64,000 nucleotides of DNA from Alkalinema sp. FACHB-956. Its GTDB lineage: Bacteria; Cyanobacteriota; Cyanobacteriia; Leptolyngbyales; Leptolyngbyaceae. The notes beneath the pieces are model-generated. The model worked only from the letters and a program-made list of their open reading frames with translations. It did no database searches and had not been told where the DNA came from. Shown here piece by piece: positions 1 through 9,858 of this stretch. Made by a program: the position numbers and the translations under genes. The stretch lies in the NCBI RefSeq assembly GCF_014697025.1, contig NZ_JACJRC010000004.1, forward strand, positions 62,001-126,000, given 5' to 3'. Numbering within the stretch: the stretch's first letter is position 1; every line of letters begins with the position of its first letter.

Positions 1-1
1 C

Positions 2-655
2 GTGATGGTGCTACTCATCCTCATTCCAGCCCACATCATTTGGTGGCTAGAACGGCGCAACCCCCAAGGCATGTTATCCAACACCGCTTACTTTCCAGGC
101 ATTTTTCAGGCTTGCTGGTGGTCTGCGGCAACACTGGCGACCCAAGCCGACGAGATGCCCAAAAGTGCTGCATCACGGGTCATCGCGGTCATTTGGATGT
201 TCACCAGTGTGGTGTTTGTCGCCTATTTCACAGCCACCGTCACGACTTCGCTCACGATTCAACAACTGCGGGGAACGATTAATGGCCCCGAGGATCTCCC
301 CAACAAACGAGTAGCCACCACGGCAGGCAGCACGTCAGCCGTTTATCTAGCGGAGCATAACGCAGAAGTCCTAGAATTCCCTCGTATTGATGAGGCCTAT
401 ACCGCCTTACTCCAAAAGAAAGCGGATGCGGTCGTTTTTGATTCACCAGTGTTGTTGTACTATGCTGCCCAGGCAGGACGGGGCAAGGTTCACACCGTAG
501 GGCCAGTCTTTCGGCGAGAGAGCTACGGCATTGTCTTTCCGCCCAATAGCCCCCACGAGAAAGCTGTTAATGAGGCGTTGTTAACGCTGCGCGAGAACGG
601 AACCTATCAGGATTTGTACGATAAGTGGTTCACTAGCAAATCTCCGCAAGATTAG
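2..655 (+). CDS. GluR0-like ionotropic receptor / ligand-gated channel, C-terminal part (5' end outside window)
   Basis: This is the C-terminal 217 residues of a prokaryotic glutamate-receptor-like membrane protein; the frame is open to the left edge, so the true start lies upstream. The visible part begins with a hydrophobic helix, then a pore-loop-like segment (WWSAATLATQADEMPKS, residues 39-55), a second membrane helix ending in the iGluR-like signature AYFTATVTTSLT, and then the second lobe of a periplasmic-binding-type ligand domain (GTINGPEDLPNKRVATTAGS and onward). In GluR0-type receptors this lobe closes on an amino acid and opens the pore. The K+ filter TVGYGD expected at the loop is absent here. 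The alternative, a periplasmic binding protein with accessory helices, is less likely because the pore and helix order matches GluR0. There is no operon partner downstream. Confidence 0.8.
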   Translation: MMVLLILIPAHIIWWLERRNPQGMLSNTAYFPGIFQACWWSAATLATQADEMPKSAASRVIAVIWMFTSVVFVAYFTATVTTSLTIQQLRGTINGPEDLPNKRVATTAGSTSAVYLAEHNAEVLEFPRIDEAYTALLQKKADAVVFDSPVLLYYAAQAGRGKVHTVGPVFRRESYGIVFPPNSPHEKAVNEALLTLRENGTYQDLYDKWFTSKSPQD

Positions 656-1270
656 CGGAGACACTCGCCCTATGAAAGCCGTACTATCGAACAGCTAGAG
701 CAGTTTCGGTTGAATTATGACACAATGAAAGTGGGCAAAAACTCACAATTTGTTTTTGTGTCTTGTCAGTTTTCTCATCATAGTCAATCGCCAAGTCCGT
801 CGCCAAGTCCATTGATTTCTGCCTTAAACGCCGCGCTATCACATACACACGTTGGAGAAGCATGTAAGCACTCAATGCATTCAATGCATAATGAGCATAA
901 TGGTTCAATTCAGCCAAATTAATGGAATTGAGGCGGAGCGGAGTCAAGTTTTATCGACAAGATTTGCGATTTATATCAAGTTCAGTGTTCATCGGAGACC
1001 CAACGATCGTTCAAACAATCGTCAAGTTTCAAATGAGCATCTTAAAATATGATTGTGATTGAATTTATTCTCTAGACTTGCGATCATCGTAGGTTATTCC
1101 CCTACCACTGGGAATAATTCCACCCCCAAGCTTCAATCTTGCTGGGCATCGATCGTGGGAATTCAGGCTGGGAGAAACTCAAGGGTGGCAACTTGTCATA
1201 ACTCAACTGGGTTCACAAAATTCTTCTGTCATTGTTCAGTGCTCTTCACCTCGAACTCCATCTTTCTAGA
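656..1270. other. 615-bp intergenic region
   Basis: I see no credible gene. The short ORFs have no Shine-Dalgarno sequence and no family character. Around 787-810 the nonamer cgccaagtc is tandemly repeated, and around 875-905 there are overlapping tgcat/tgcataatg repeats. The region must hold the promoter of the downstream kinase gene, but I cannot place it. Confidence 0.5.
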
Positions 1271-4200
1271 ATGCATTTTGATTCCATCCCACAGAAGCCT
1301 CCCCCCATTGCAGTGTTAATCATCGATGATTCAGATACAGACGGTCTCACGTATCTGGGATACCTGCAAACTGAACTCAATCATACCTATGACATCACCC
1401 AAGCCCCCACATTGCACGCAGGAATTCAACTGTGGAAATCCCGGCAGTTTGATCTCGCTTTGTTAAATCTACAACTACCGGATGGCGATGGAATAGACTT
1501 TTTACAATACTTATATTCAACTAAAATCAATGGTTTAACTAATCATAAACTCCCTGTGATTGTCTTGATCCGTGCAGGCAATGAACGACAAGCCGCAAAG
1601 GCCATGCAACTCGGTGCGATCGATTACCTGATCAAGGAAGAACTGACCGAAAGTGCATTCCAGAAAAGTATTCTGAGCACGATCGAATATCAAAAACTGG
1701 CTCAGCAATTGCTGAAATCGCAACAACAACAGCAACTGCTCACAGAAATTTCCCTACAAATTCGCCAATCTTTAGATCTCTCGCAAATTCTCCAGGCCAC
1801 TGTAGATGGCCTGCGGCAACTGCTGGGGTGCGATCGGGCCGTGATCTATCAATTCCACGCAGATTGGAGTGGAAGTATTGCAGTCGAGTCAGTAGAACAA
1901 CTGGAACTCACCATTTTTCAGCAGGAAATTTTTGATCCTTGCCTCTCGACAAAATGGCACGAGCCCTATCGTCAGGGCAGGGTGAGTTTTGTGCACGATC
2001 GCAATGACCCCGCGCTCATCCCCTGTTACGCGGAGCTGCTGGCCAGCATCCAAGTCCGAGCTTGTCTCGTCACCCCAATTTTGCAAACGGAGCCCCTGCT
2101 CCACGATGACCGCCTGTGGGGGTTACTGATTGCCCATGAATGCCAGGGGCCTCGGGCTTGGAGTTCTACAGAAATTGACCTAGTGCAGCAGCTTGCGACC
2201 CAGGCCAGCATCGCGATTCAGCAAGCCACCGCCTACACACAATTGCAAACCGAACTGAAGGAACGCCAGCGGGCCGAGGTAGAACTTCAACAACTCAATC
2301 ACGAATTAGAAGCCCGAGTGGCCCAACGGACTGCCGCCCTGCAACAGAGCGAAGCCCGCCTTCAAGAAGCCCACCAAATTGCTCGCCTAGGCCACTGGGA
2401 AATCGACATCCCCACGGGCAAAATCACCTGGTCACCGGAAATTTTTACGATCTTCGGCCTCAATCCCAACCAACCGGAACCAACCCTGCCCGAGATCTTG
2501 CAGCTCTTCACCCCTGCCGATCGCGATCGCATTACCCTCGCGATCGAACAGGCCACTGCCACCGGCAGTTTCTACGAGTTAGATCTTCCCTTTACCCGAT
2601 CGGATGGCTCCAACGGTGACATTTTTGTGCGGGGCAGACCCATCTATGATGACCAAGGACAGGTGGTTCGGCGAGTGGGCATTCTCATAGACATCACCGA
2701 TCGTCGCCGCACAGAAGCCGCCCTAGCCCGCTATACCGAGGAAGTTGAAGATCTCTATCACAATGCCCCCTGCGGCTACCATTCCCTCGATCCTCAGGGA
2801 CGGTTGATTCGGGTGAACGAAACGGAATTGCAATGGTTAGGCTACAGCCGTGAGGAAATGATTGGCCAACCGCTGATTAACTTTTTCACCGAAGAGAGTC
2901 GCCAAGCCTTCTTCCGAAACTTTCCGGTTTTCCTGGCAAGGGGTTGGGTCAAGAATCTGGAATACGAAATCGTCTGCAAGGACGGCTCCATTTTGCCCGT
3001 GCTGATTAGTGCCACCGCCGTCAAAGATCAGGAGGGAACCCTGCTCTACAACCGGGCCACCATGATTGATATTCGCGACCTCAAAGCTGCGGAAAAAGCT
3101 CTGCAAGCCAGCGAAACCCAATTTCGCCATCTGGCGGAAAACGTCCCCGGCATTATCTATCGCTACGTCTTGCATCCCGACGGCACTGATGCCTTTACCT
3201 ACATGAGTCCCCACATTCGGGACATCTGTGGACTAGAGCCAGAGGATGTAATCCAGGATTCAAGCCGCTTTTGGGTCATGGTTCATCTCGATGATGTTCC
3301 TTTATTGCAAGCAGAAAGAACCCTTTCCCTTGAAAAGCTCCAACCCTTCCATGTAGAACATCGCTTCCTTACCCCGCAGGGCGAGGAAAAGTGGATGCAA
3401 CTCACATCACAACCCACCCGCCAAGCCAATGGGGATGTGGTCTGGGATGGCGTTGCCACCGAAATCACCGATCGCAAGATCGCAGAGGCCCGTTTACAAC
3501 AAACCAATGAGGAACTGGCCCGCGCTACTCGGCTCAAGGACGAATTTTTGGCCAATATGAGCCACGAACTCCGCACCCCCCTCAATGCCATTTTGGGACT
3601 GACTGAAGCCTTACAAGATCTAATTTTGGGCGATTTAGCCCCACGCCAACTGAAAGCTCTGGATACGATCGAAAAAAGTGGACGGCATTTACTGGAACTG
3701 ATTAATGACATTTTGGATTTAGCCAAAATCTCCTCCGGCAAGATGGAACTCGCACTGTCCACTGTCCCCGTCAAAAGTTTGTGCGAGTCCAGTTTAACCT
3801 TTATCAAACAGCAAGCTTTCAAGAAGCAAATTCGACTTACCAGCAATCTTCCTGACGCCATCACAACCATTACGGTCGATGAACTCCGCATCAAACAGGT
3901 CTTGATTAATCTATTAACCAATGCCATTAAATTCACCCCGGAAGGGGGTCAAGTTACCCTAAAGGTTACGATCGAGCCAATAGTCGAGTCAATAACAGGC
4001 CCTGAAGCAGTCTTTGAACCGGAGCGATCGACCAATAGCCCGGTGATCCTGTTGCAAGTGATTGATACTGGCATTGGCATTTCTTCCACCGATTTGGCAA
4101 AACTCTTTCAACCGTTTACACAAATTGACAGCAGCCTTAATCGCAAACACATGGGGACGGGACTGGGCCTCGCGATGGTACAGCAAATTGCAGAACTCCA

Positions 4201-4720
4201 CGGCGGCTGGGTCAAGGTAGATAGCCAACCCAATCAAGGCAGTTGTTTTACTGTTGCCCTGCCCTACCATCCGCCGATCGCCTCCATCATCACCCAGAAC
4301 GATGCATCCCCATCCCCTGCGTCCTGCCTTTTACCAACCCAGCCTAGCCGCCCAGCCCCTCTCATCCTGCTAGCCGAAGACAATGAAGACAATATTGACA
4401 CCTTTCTCGATTACCTCAGCAGCCGTAACTATCGAATCATCGTTGCCCAAAATGGTGAAGCCGCCGTTCATCTAGCCAAGCTGAATCCTCCAGACATCAT
4501 CCTCATGGATATCCAAATGCCGATTATGGACGGATTAGCCGCCATCCAGACCATTCGAAGCGATCGGCAATTCGATGACATTCCGATTATTGCCCTCACA
4601 GCTTTGGCAATGCCGGGAGATCAGGCAAGATGCATTGAAGCGGGAGCCACTTATTATTTGAGCAAACCAGTGAGCCTCAGACAATTGGCGGATACTATCT
4701 ATCGGGCGCTTAATCCCTAA
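1271..4720 (+). CDS. Hybrid sensor histidine kinase (pseudo-REC, GAF, three PAS, HisKA, HATPase, REC)
   Basis: Cytoplasmic multidomain kinase of 1149 residues. Order: a receiver-like domain (about 13-135), a GAF domain (about 160-325), a coiled coil (about 325-360), three PAS/PAC domains (about 360-480, 485-610, 615-745), HisKA with the H-box FLANMSHELRTPLN, HATPase_c with NLLTNAIKFTP, DTGIGI and GTGLGLAM, and a canonical C-terminal receiver (AEDNEDN, phospho-acceptor in LMDIQMP, KPVS). The ATG at 1271 is chosen because the longer frame can only start with a TTG at 1232. In the first receiver the acceptor Asp is Asn66 (LLNLQLPDGDG) and the switch Thr is replaced by Ile, so it should not be phosphorylated normally. 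No cognate regulator is adjacent. The GAF is phytochrome-related in sequence, but I see no clear chromophore Cys-His pair. Confidence 0.93.
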   Translation: MHFDSIPQKPPPIAVLIIDDSDTDGLTYLGYLQTELNHTYDITQAPTLHAGIQLWKSRQFDLALLNLQLPDGDGIDFLQYLYSTKINGLTNHKLPVIVLIRAGNERQAAKAMQLGAIDYLIKEELTESAFQKSILSTIEYQKLAQQLLKSQQQQQLLTEISLQIRQSLDLSQILQATVDGLRQLLGCDRAVIYQFHADWSGSIAVESVEQLELTIFQQEIFDPCLSTKWHEPYRQGRVSFVHDRNDPALIPCYAELLASIQVRACLVTPILQTEPLLHDDRLWGLLIAHECQGPRAWSSTEIDLVQQLATQASIAIQQATAYTQLQTELKERQRAEVELQQLNHELEARVAQRTAALQQSEARLQEAHQIARLGHWEIDIPTGKITWSPEIFTIFGLNPNQPEPTLPEILQLFTPADRDRITLAIEQATATGSFYELDLPFTRSDGSNGDIFVRGRPIYDDQGQVVRRVGILIDITDRRRTEAALARYTEEVEDLYHNAPCGYHSLDPQGRLIRVNETELQWLGYSREEMIGQPLINFFTEESRQAFFRNFPVFLARGWVKNLEYEIVCKDGSILPVLISATAVKDQEGTLLYNRATMIDIRDLKAAEKALQASETQFRHLAENVPGIIYRYVLHPDGTDAFTYMSPHIRDICGLEPEDVIQDSSRFWVMVHLDDVPLLQAERTLSLEKLQPFHVEHRFLTPQGEEKWMQLTSQPTRQANGDVVWDGVATEITDRKIAEARLQQTNEELARATRLKDEFLANMSHELRTPLNAILGLTEALQDLILGDLAPRQLKALDTIEKSGRHLLELINDILDLAKISSGKMELALSTVPVKSLCESSLTFIKQQAFKKQIRLTSNLPDAITTITVDELRIKQVLINLLTNAIKFTPEGGQVTLKVTIEPIVESITGPEAVFEPERSTNSPVILLQVIDTGIGISSTDLAKLFQPFTQIDSSLNRKHMGTGLGLAMVQQIAELHGGWVKVDSQPNQGSCFTVALPYHPPIASIITQNDASPSPASCLLPTQPSRPAPLILLAEDNEDNIDTFLDYLSSRNYRIIVAQNGEAAVHLAKLNPPDIILMDIQMPIMDGLAAIQTIRSDRQFDDIPIIALTALAMPGDQARCIEAGATYYLSKPVSLRQLADTIYRALNP

Positions 4721-4758
4721 TCTTGCGCATTCCTTATCTTGTAACCTCAGTATGCCAT

Positions 4759-5385
4759 CTAGCCTCGATCGGGAATATCGATCGGCAATGTCGATCGCAA
4801 AGCAGCCCAATCCTGGGGCGTGTTGCAATTCCAAAAATGATCGCCGATCACGTTAGGGATTTCTGTAACCGACTGTTGCTCTAACCCTTTTTGCTCTAAC
4901 CATTGTTGAAACGATCTGCCTCCCTGCTGAATAAAGGTTGCCAAATCTGCTTGCACCGTGGTTCGATAAAATCCGCCAAACGGTTCCCATCCCTTGGGGT
5001 GCCTCGCTAGATAGGCGATCGAGGGTTCGGGCAGCGTTGGTAAATCCTGCGCCCACCGTTGCATCTGGTCTGCATCCAATTGCGGCATATCACAGGCCAA
5101 CAACAACACCCATTCTGTTTTCACCATCGCCAACCCTTGCGCAAATCCGACTAGCGGGCCATAGGACTGCCGATCGACAACAAATTGACACGATTCTGGT
5201 AAAAACGATCGATAGCGATCGGGCCAAGCCGTTACCACATAAATCGCTGGACAACATTGGGCCGCGCGATCGCAAATCTGTTGCAGTAACGGTTTTCCTG
5301 CGATTTGCAACAATGCCTTATCCTGACCCATGCGGCGGCTTTGCCCACCGGCCAACACGATCGCGCTGAGAAACGAGTCATCCAT
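4759..5385 (-). CDS. mobA: Molybdenum cofactor guanylyltransferase MobA
   Basis: Transfers GMP from GTP to molybdopterin to form the bis-MGD type cofactor, in the cytoplasm. The N-terminal nucleotide-binding signature is clear (AIVLAGGQSRRMGQDKALL), followed by the GKPLL segment and the LLLACDMPQLD motif typical of MobA. The length of about 208 residues fits the family. I place the start at the ATG at 5385 because GAGG lies 7 nt upstream. An in-frame ATG at 5409 would overlap the stop codon of the upstream DUF167 gene as ATGA, so translational coupling is possible. It forms a two-gene minus-strand unit with that gene. The convergent neighbour is the hybrid kinase gene. Confidence 0.92.
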   Translation of the reverse strand: MDDSFLSAIVLAGGQSRRMGQDKALLQIAGKPLLQQICDRAAQCCPAIYVVTAWPDRYRSFLPESCQFVVDRQSYGPLVGFAQGLAMVKTEWVLLLACDMPQLDADQMQRWAQDLPTLPEPSIAYLARHPKGWEPFGGFYRTTVQADLATFIQQGGRSFQQWLEQKGLEQQSVTEIPNVIGDHFWNCNTPQDWAALRSTLPIDIPDRG

Positions 5386-5405
5386 CAGATCGCCTCGATC
5401 GAAGA

Positions 5406-5630
5406 TCATTCCAAGATTTCAATCAATTTCAACTTCGCCGCCCCACCGGACTTAATCGTGACTTGCGATTTCGGGACAGCAAACCGTTGCGCTAACAGTT
5501 TAATCAACTCCGCATTGGCCTTCCCATCCACCGGGGGAGATTTGAGATGCGCCAGCCAACTGCCATCGGCCTGTTGCTCCAGTTTCTGCTGCTTAGCATT
5601 GGGTTTCACCTTAATTTGCAAAATCACCAT
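5406..5630 (-). CDS. DUF167 (YggU-family) small protein
   Basis: A 74-residue protein of the DUF167/YggU family, whose biochemical role is unknown. Recognised by the IKVKPNAK start, the [17 protein letters not shown] core and the final [14 protein letters not shown] segment. The longer frame begins at a TTG (5666), so the internal ATG at 5630 is preferred. The stop overlaps the possible upstream start of mobA, which indicates co-transcription. Confidence 0.88.
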   Translation of the reverse strand: MVILQIKVKPNAKQQKLEQQADGSWLAHLKSPPVDGKANAELIKLLAQRFAVPKSQVTIKSGGAAKLKLIEILE

Positions 5631-5784
5631 AGGTCGAACAATCAAGACAACGACCGGGAACTCCAACGCACATGCAGCGGAGCCCCCCAGCGGAGACGCC
5701 CCCGCCCGATTCAGGAACTTTCCCCGATCGGAAAAGGTCTATCATTCTTCGAAACAGTTGGACAACAGTGAACAGAGGAATGTC

Positions 5785-6279
5785 ATGCTTCTAAACGTTT
5801 TGCCCCAAGTGCCCCCCTTGCTCCGTTGCGCGATCGTCCCCCTAGGACTGGGTTTAAGTAGCCTGATCGCCTTCAGCAACCCAGCCCAAGCCCAAGCCAT
5901 GTTTGAAGACGCTACCCTCAACCCAGGCTTTAAGGCCACGGAACTGCGCGGACTGAGCGGCGGCAACACCCCCCTAAAATCCATCGCAGGCCGATCGGAA
6001 ACGGCCACCGGAAGCTGCCTGGGCTATACCGACTCGGATCCTGATCATACCCTGAAGCTCAATACCCCCTTCAGTTACCTGCGGCTCCAAGTCAACAGTA
6101 ATGTCGATACCACCATCGTTGTTCGAGGGACAGGCGGCACCTGGTGTAATGATGACTTCAACGATCGCAACGCAGGCATCGAAGGAGAGTGGCAACCGGG
6201 CGATTACCGCGTCTGGATCGGCAATCACAGCCGCAATCAAACCGCTCCCTACACCCTTAAAGTCACCACCCAGCGCTAA
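5785..6279 (+). CDS. Secreted protein with signal peptide, unknown function
   Basis: A 164-residue protein. The ATG at 5785 has AGAGGA six bases upstream, although the frame is open well beyond it. Residues 1-38 look like a signal peptide: hydrophobic core LGLGLSSLIAF and cleavage near AQAQA. The mature part holds two cysteines (GSCLGY and TWCNDDF) that may form a disulphide, and a C-terminal beta-rich segment (QPGDYRVWIGNH) resembling pre-peptidase-type beta-sandwich domains seen in cyanobacterial exported proteins. I do not recognise a named family. It is divergent from the DUF167-mobA unit. Confidence 0.75.
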   Translation: MLLNVLPQVPPLLRCAIVPLGLGLSSLIAFSNPAQAQAMFEDATLNPGFKATELRGLSGGNTPLKSIAGRSETATGSCLGYTDSDPDHTLKLNTPFSYLRLQVNSNVDTTIVVRGTGGTWCNDDFNDRNAGIEGEWQPGDYRVWIGNHSRNQTAPYTLKVTTQR

Positions 6280-6801
6280 CCGCCGGATTTCACGCCCCCT
6301 TCAAAAATCCCTCTACACCGTTCTAGCCGCCCCCAGAAAGGCTCAACGTCCCTTGTCTATCTCGATTGAGATTGAGGCAAGGTCGATCGTTGAGCCTTGC
6401 TTGTTTGCCGAGGAATTGCGACGGTAAACCACCCCTTGACGCAGCAGCCCTCTCGGTTGAATGCCTGCAATCCAACTAGATTCTTTTCAGGATCCGCCAT
6501 GTCCCTCAACACCCTCCAGGGGATAAGTCGGTAGCACGGTTGCCCTGTCTGCAAAAATTAAGTTAAATTAAGTTAACAATCACTCTCATGAAATCTGTCA
6601 TAGCTGTTTAGAGGTCGATCGCTAAGATTGCTGCTAGACGGCACCGAGTTTAAATCCTGACTGGAACGATCGAATTTTCATCGCTGAACCTTAATTTAAG
6701 AATTCACTAAAGAATATTCGTGATGTCCACTTTAACTCGGTATACCTATTCCCGCTGAGAGCGACGAGTCTGTTGTAGGCGTACTGAGAGGTTGCCCTTA
6801 T
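6280..6801. other. 522-bp intergenic region upstream of ftsH
   Basis: Contains a long stacked hairpin at 6338-6398 (listed separately), a TTAAGTTAA direct repeat near 6558-6577, and the AT-rich leader of the ftsH gene. No ORF here is credible. Confidence 0.5.
6338..6398. ncRNA. Candidate structured RNA element (three stacked helices)
   Basis: Three nested inverted repeats stack in one 61-nt element: aaggctcaacg (6338-6348) with cgttgagcctt (6388-6398), ccttg (6351-6355) with caagg (6378-6382), and atctc (6359-6363) with gagat (6368-6372) around a gatt loop. The 11-bp base helix is perfect. No uridine run follows on the plus strand, so a simple intrinsic terminator is not obvious. It could be a transcription stop for the secreted-protein gene, a repeat-family member or a regulatory RNA. 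Confidence 0.45.
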
Positions 6802-8691
6802 ATGAAACCGACCTGGAGAACAATTTTACTCTGGGCACTGCCCGCGATCGTAGTAGGGTTCTTCCTGTGGCAAAGTTCCCTGATGCCGATGGGTGGGAAC
6901 AATGCGGCCCGAAACACCGCAAGCACACGCATGACCTACGGACGCTTCCTGGAGTATCTGGATGCGAACCGGGTTAAGGCTGTTGATCTCTATGACAATG
7001 GCCGTACCGCGATCGTGGAAGCAGTGGATCCCGAATTAGATAATCGTATTCAACGGCTACGGGTGGATCTGCCTGGCAACTCTCCAGAGCTGATCGCTCG
7101 TCTGCGGGATTCTCATATTGCGTTAGATTCCCATCCTCCCCGCAATGATGGCGCATTGTGGAATATCTTAGGAAACCTGGTATTCCCCATCCTGCTGCTA
7201 TCGGGGCTGTTCTTCCTGTTCCGCCGTTCCAACAACATTCCCGGCGGCCCTGGCCAAGCCATGAACTTTGGCAAGTCCCGCGCCCGCTTCCAGATGGAAG
7301 CCAAGACCGGCGTCATGTTTGATGACGTAGCTGGGATCGAAGAAGCCAAGGAAGAACTGCAAGAAGTCGTTACCTTTTTGAAAAAACCTGAGAAGTTCAG
7401 CGCCGTGGGTGCTCGAATTCCCAAGGGTGTGCTGCTAGTAGGCCCCCCTGGAACCGGGAAAACCCTGCTTGCTAAGGCGATCGCCGGGGAAGCAGGCGTA
7501 CCGTTCTTCAGCATTTCCGGTTCAGAATTTGTGGAAATGTTCGTTGGGGTGGGTGCGTCCCGCGTCCGTGACCTGTTTAAGAAAGCCAAGGAAAATGCAC
7601 CTTGCATCATCTTTATTGATGAAATTGACGCAGTCGGTCGTCAGCGGGGTGCTGGCATCGGCGGCGGCAACGACGAACGGGAACAAACCCTGAACCAGTT
7701 GCTGACCGAAATGGATGGCTTTGAAGGCAACACTGGCATCATCGTGATTGCTGCGACGAACCGTCCCGACGTGCTGGATGCGGCTCTGCTGCGACCCGGT
7801 CGCTTCGATCGTCAAGTCACCGTGGACATTCCCGACATCAAGGGCCGTCTGGATGTGTTGCAGGTTCACGCCCGCAATAAGAAGATTGCCGATGATGTCT
7901 CCCTGGAAATGATCGCCCGACGCACCCCTGGGTTCTCCGGTGCCGATCTGTCTAACCTGTTGAACGAAGCCGCTATTCTCTGCGCTCGCCGCCGCAAGGA
8001 AGCGATTACGATTCAAGAGATTGACGACGCGGTCGATCGGGTTGTGGCGGGGATGGAAGGCACCCCCATGGTGGACAGCAAGAGCAAACGGCTCGTGGCC
8101 TACCATGAAGTCGGTCACGCGATCGTGGGCACGCTACTGAAGCACCACGACCCCATGCAGAAAGTCACGCTGATTCCCCGAGGCCAAGCCCGCGGTTTGA
8201 CCTGGTTCATGCCCTCTGAAGATTCGGGTTTGATTTCCCGAGCACAAATCATGGCGCGGATTACTGGGGCACTGGGTGGTCGCGCTGCGGAAGATGTCGT
8301 CTTTGGTCGGGCAGAAGTCACCACGGGTGCAGGCGGAGACTTGCAACAGGTCACTGGCATGGCGCGGCAAATGGTCACCCGCTACGGCATGTCCGATCTA
8401 GGCCCACTGTCCTTAGAAAGCCAGCAGGGTGAAGTCTTCCTCGGTCGGGACTGGATGACCCGTTCCGACTGTTCAGAAGAGATTCAAGCGCGGATCGATG
8501 CCCAAGTGCGCGAGATTGCGGAACACTGCTACGAAGATGCCCGTCGGATTATTCGCGAAAACCGGGAAGTCATCGATCGCTTGGTCGATCTATTGGTGGA
8601 ACGGGAAACGATCGACGGCGATGAGTTCCGCCAAATCGTTGCAGAGTATGCGGTTGTTCCTGAGAAAGAACAACTGAACGTGCGCATCTAA
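6802..8691 (+). CDS. ftsH: ATP-dependent zinc metalloprotease FtsH (FtsH2-type)
   Basis: A 629-residue membrane AAA protease. In cyanobacteria the FtsH2 type (Synechocystis slr0228) works with FtsH3 in thylakoids to remove photodamaged D1 during photosystem II repair. N-terminal membrane segment at about 7-24, a periplasmic/lumenal domain ([20 protein letters not shown]), a second membrane helix (about 120-138), then the AAA module with Walker A GPPGTGKT (214-221), Walker B IIFIDEID, the second region of homology ([20 protein letters not shown]), and zinc motif HEVGH (435-439). Assignment to FtsH2 rests on the close similarity of the N-terminal and lumenal sequence as I recall it. GAGAGG lies about 10 nt before the ATG. 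The gene is monocistronic, followed by two hairpins. Confidence 0.96.
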   Translation: MKPTWRTILLWALPAIVVGFFLWQSSLMPMGGNNAARNTASTRMTYGRFLEYLDANRVKAVDLYDNGRTAIVEAVDPELDNRIQRLRVDLPGNSPELIARLRDSHIALDSHPPRNDGALWNILGNLVFPILLLSGLFFLFRRSNNIPGGPGQAMNFGKSRARFQMEAKTGVMFDDVAGIEEAKEELQEVVTFLKKPEKFSAVGARIPKGVLLVGPPGTGKTLLAKAIAGEAGVPFFSISGSEFVEMFVGVGASRVRDLFKKAKENAPCIIFIDEIDAVGRQRGAGIGGGNDEREQTLNQLLTEMDGFEGNTGIIVIAATNRPDVLDAALLRPGRFDRQVTVDIPDIKGRLDVLQVHARNKKIADDVSLEMIARRTPGFSGADLSNLLNEAAILCARRRKEAITIQEIDDAVDRVVAGMEGTPMVDSKSKRLVAYHEVGHAIVGTLLKHHDPMQKVTLIPRGQARGLTWFMPSEDSGLISRAQIMARITGALGGRAAEDVVFGRAEVTTGAGGDLQQVTGMARQMVTRYGMSDLGPLSLESQQGEVFLGRDWMTRSDCSEEIQARIDAQVREIAEHCYEDARRIIRENREVIDRLVDLLVERETIDGDEFRQIVAEYAVVPEKEQLNVRI

Positions 8692-8696
8692 GTTTT

Positions 8697-8732
8697 ACAG
8701 CATCTTAAGTTTTACCCAATTTAAGATGCTGT
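8697..8732 (+). terminator. 12-bp inverted repeat after ftsH
   Basis: Perfect arms acagcatcttaa (8697-8708) and ttaagatgctgt (8721-8732) with a 12-nt loop, starting six bases after the ftsH stop codon. There is no T-run, so it may stabilise the mRNA 3' end rather than terminate by itself. Confidence 0.5.
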
Positions 8733-8774
8733 ATCCCAGCTTCAGAGTGCATCATTAAAACTCATAGGCTATGA

Positions 8775-8812
8775 AGGGACAGTTTTCTAACAAAGCTGTC
8801 CCTGTTTTTATT
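8775..8812 (+). terminator. Rho-independent terminator of ftsH
   Basis: Stem agggacag (8775-8782) with ctgtccct (8796-8803), followed at once by gttttta. This has the form of an intrinsic terminator for the plus strand. Confidence 0.75.
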
Positions 8813-8943
8813 CGCTCTATTTTTATTCGTTCTATGTCTCTTCACCCTATTTCTCATAGAACCCATCCATTCTGAGAAAGCGCTGAGTCTGGCAATTTCC
8901 GAAGTCTGGCAATAGAGACCGATTGCCCCTGCTAGATCTCCCC

Positions 8944-9858
8944 TTAGGGCTCCGCTTCTAACATAGCTTGGGCAGATTTGAGATGTTTCTGTTGATCATC
9001 ACTCAGAATTGGATATTTCAAATTCAGTTGCTTCATCCGATCGCAGAGAATGCTGGCAACTGTTAAGCGTGTGAACCATTTATGATCGGCAGGAATGATA
9101 TACCAAGGCGCATATTCAGTACTGGTATAGCGAAACATTTCTTCGTAGGCGTGCATGTAATCATCCCAATACTGGCGTTCCTGCACATCATTCAGAGAAA
9201 ATTTCCAATTCTTTTCAGGGTTCGTGATCCGTTCTAGAAACCGTTTTTTCTGTTCCTTCTTTGAGACATTTAGAAAAAACTTCACCACAATAATGCCGTT
9301 ATCGACAAGGTATTGTTCAAAGTGATTAATTTCCCGAAATCGCTGTTTCCAAATTCCTTTTCCCTTAGCGTCGGGCGGCAGTTGCTGGCGATCGAGTACT
9401 TCTGGATGCACCCGCGCTACTAACACTTCTTCGTAGTAGGAACGGTTAAAAATCCCAATGCGGCCCCGCTCTGGCAAAGCCTTGAACGATCGCCACAGAT
9501 AATCATGATCCAATTCTTCCGCCGAGGGAGCTTTAAAACTAAACACTTGGCAGCCTTGAGGATTGAGGCCAGACATGACATGCTTAATCGTGCCATCCTT
9601 ACCCGCTGCATCCATGGCTTGAAAAATCACCAATAACGCATAGGTATTTTGCGCATAAAGGATGTCTTGATACTGAGCCAGTTGCTGAATGTCTTGCTCT
9701 AGCTTGCCAAACGCCTGACTTTTATCTAAATAATCTGATGTATAGGCCGGATCAAAGTCACGCTCCAGCTTAATTTTTGTGTCAGGAGACACCATGAACT
9801 GGCGAGTTGAAATTTTGAGCGCACTCATAGAATGAACAGCCTCCGCCGCCAACGTCAT
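8944..9858 (-). CDS. Polyphosphate kinase 2 (PPK2)
   Basis: Soluble enzyme that moves phosphate between polyphosphate and nucleotides, about 304 residues. The P-loop region FQAMDAAGKDGTIKHVMSG, the Walker B/IFNRSYYEEVLVARVHPE segment and the lid NPEKNWKFSLNDVQ are all present. The AMDAAGKDGT version of Walker A resembles the class III group that can act on AMP and ADP, but class cannot be decided from motifs alone. The annotated ATG at 9858 has no Shine-Dalgarno sequence. The in-frame ATG at 9828 has GGAGG 11 nt upstream and may be the true start. It is a single gene. Confidence 0.92.
   Translation of the reverse strand: MTLAAEAVHSMSALKISTRQFMVSPDTKIKLERDFDPAYTSDYLDKSQAFGKLEQDIQQLAQYQDILYAQNTYALLVIFQAMDAAGKDGTIKHVMSGLNPQGCQVFSFKAPSAEELDHDYLWRSFKALPERGRIGIFNRSYYEEVLVARVHPEVLDRQQLPPDAKGKGIWKQRFREINHFEQYLVDNGIIVVKFFLNVSKKEQKKRFLERITNPEKNWKFSLNDVQERQYWDDYMHAYEEMFRYTSTEYAPWYIIPADHKWFTRLTVASILCDRMKQLNLKYPILSDDQQKHLKSAQAMLEAEP

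Noticed and set aside
684-947. 87-codon minus-strand frame
   Set aside because: No ribosome-binding site, no recognisable family, and it covers local short repeats.
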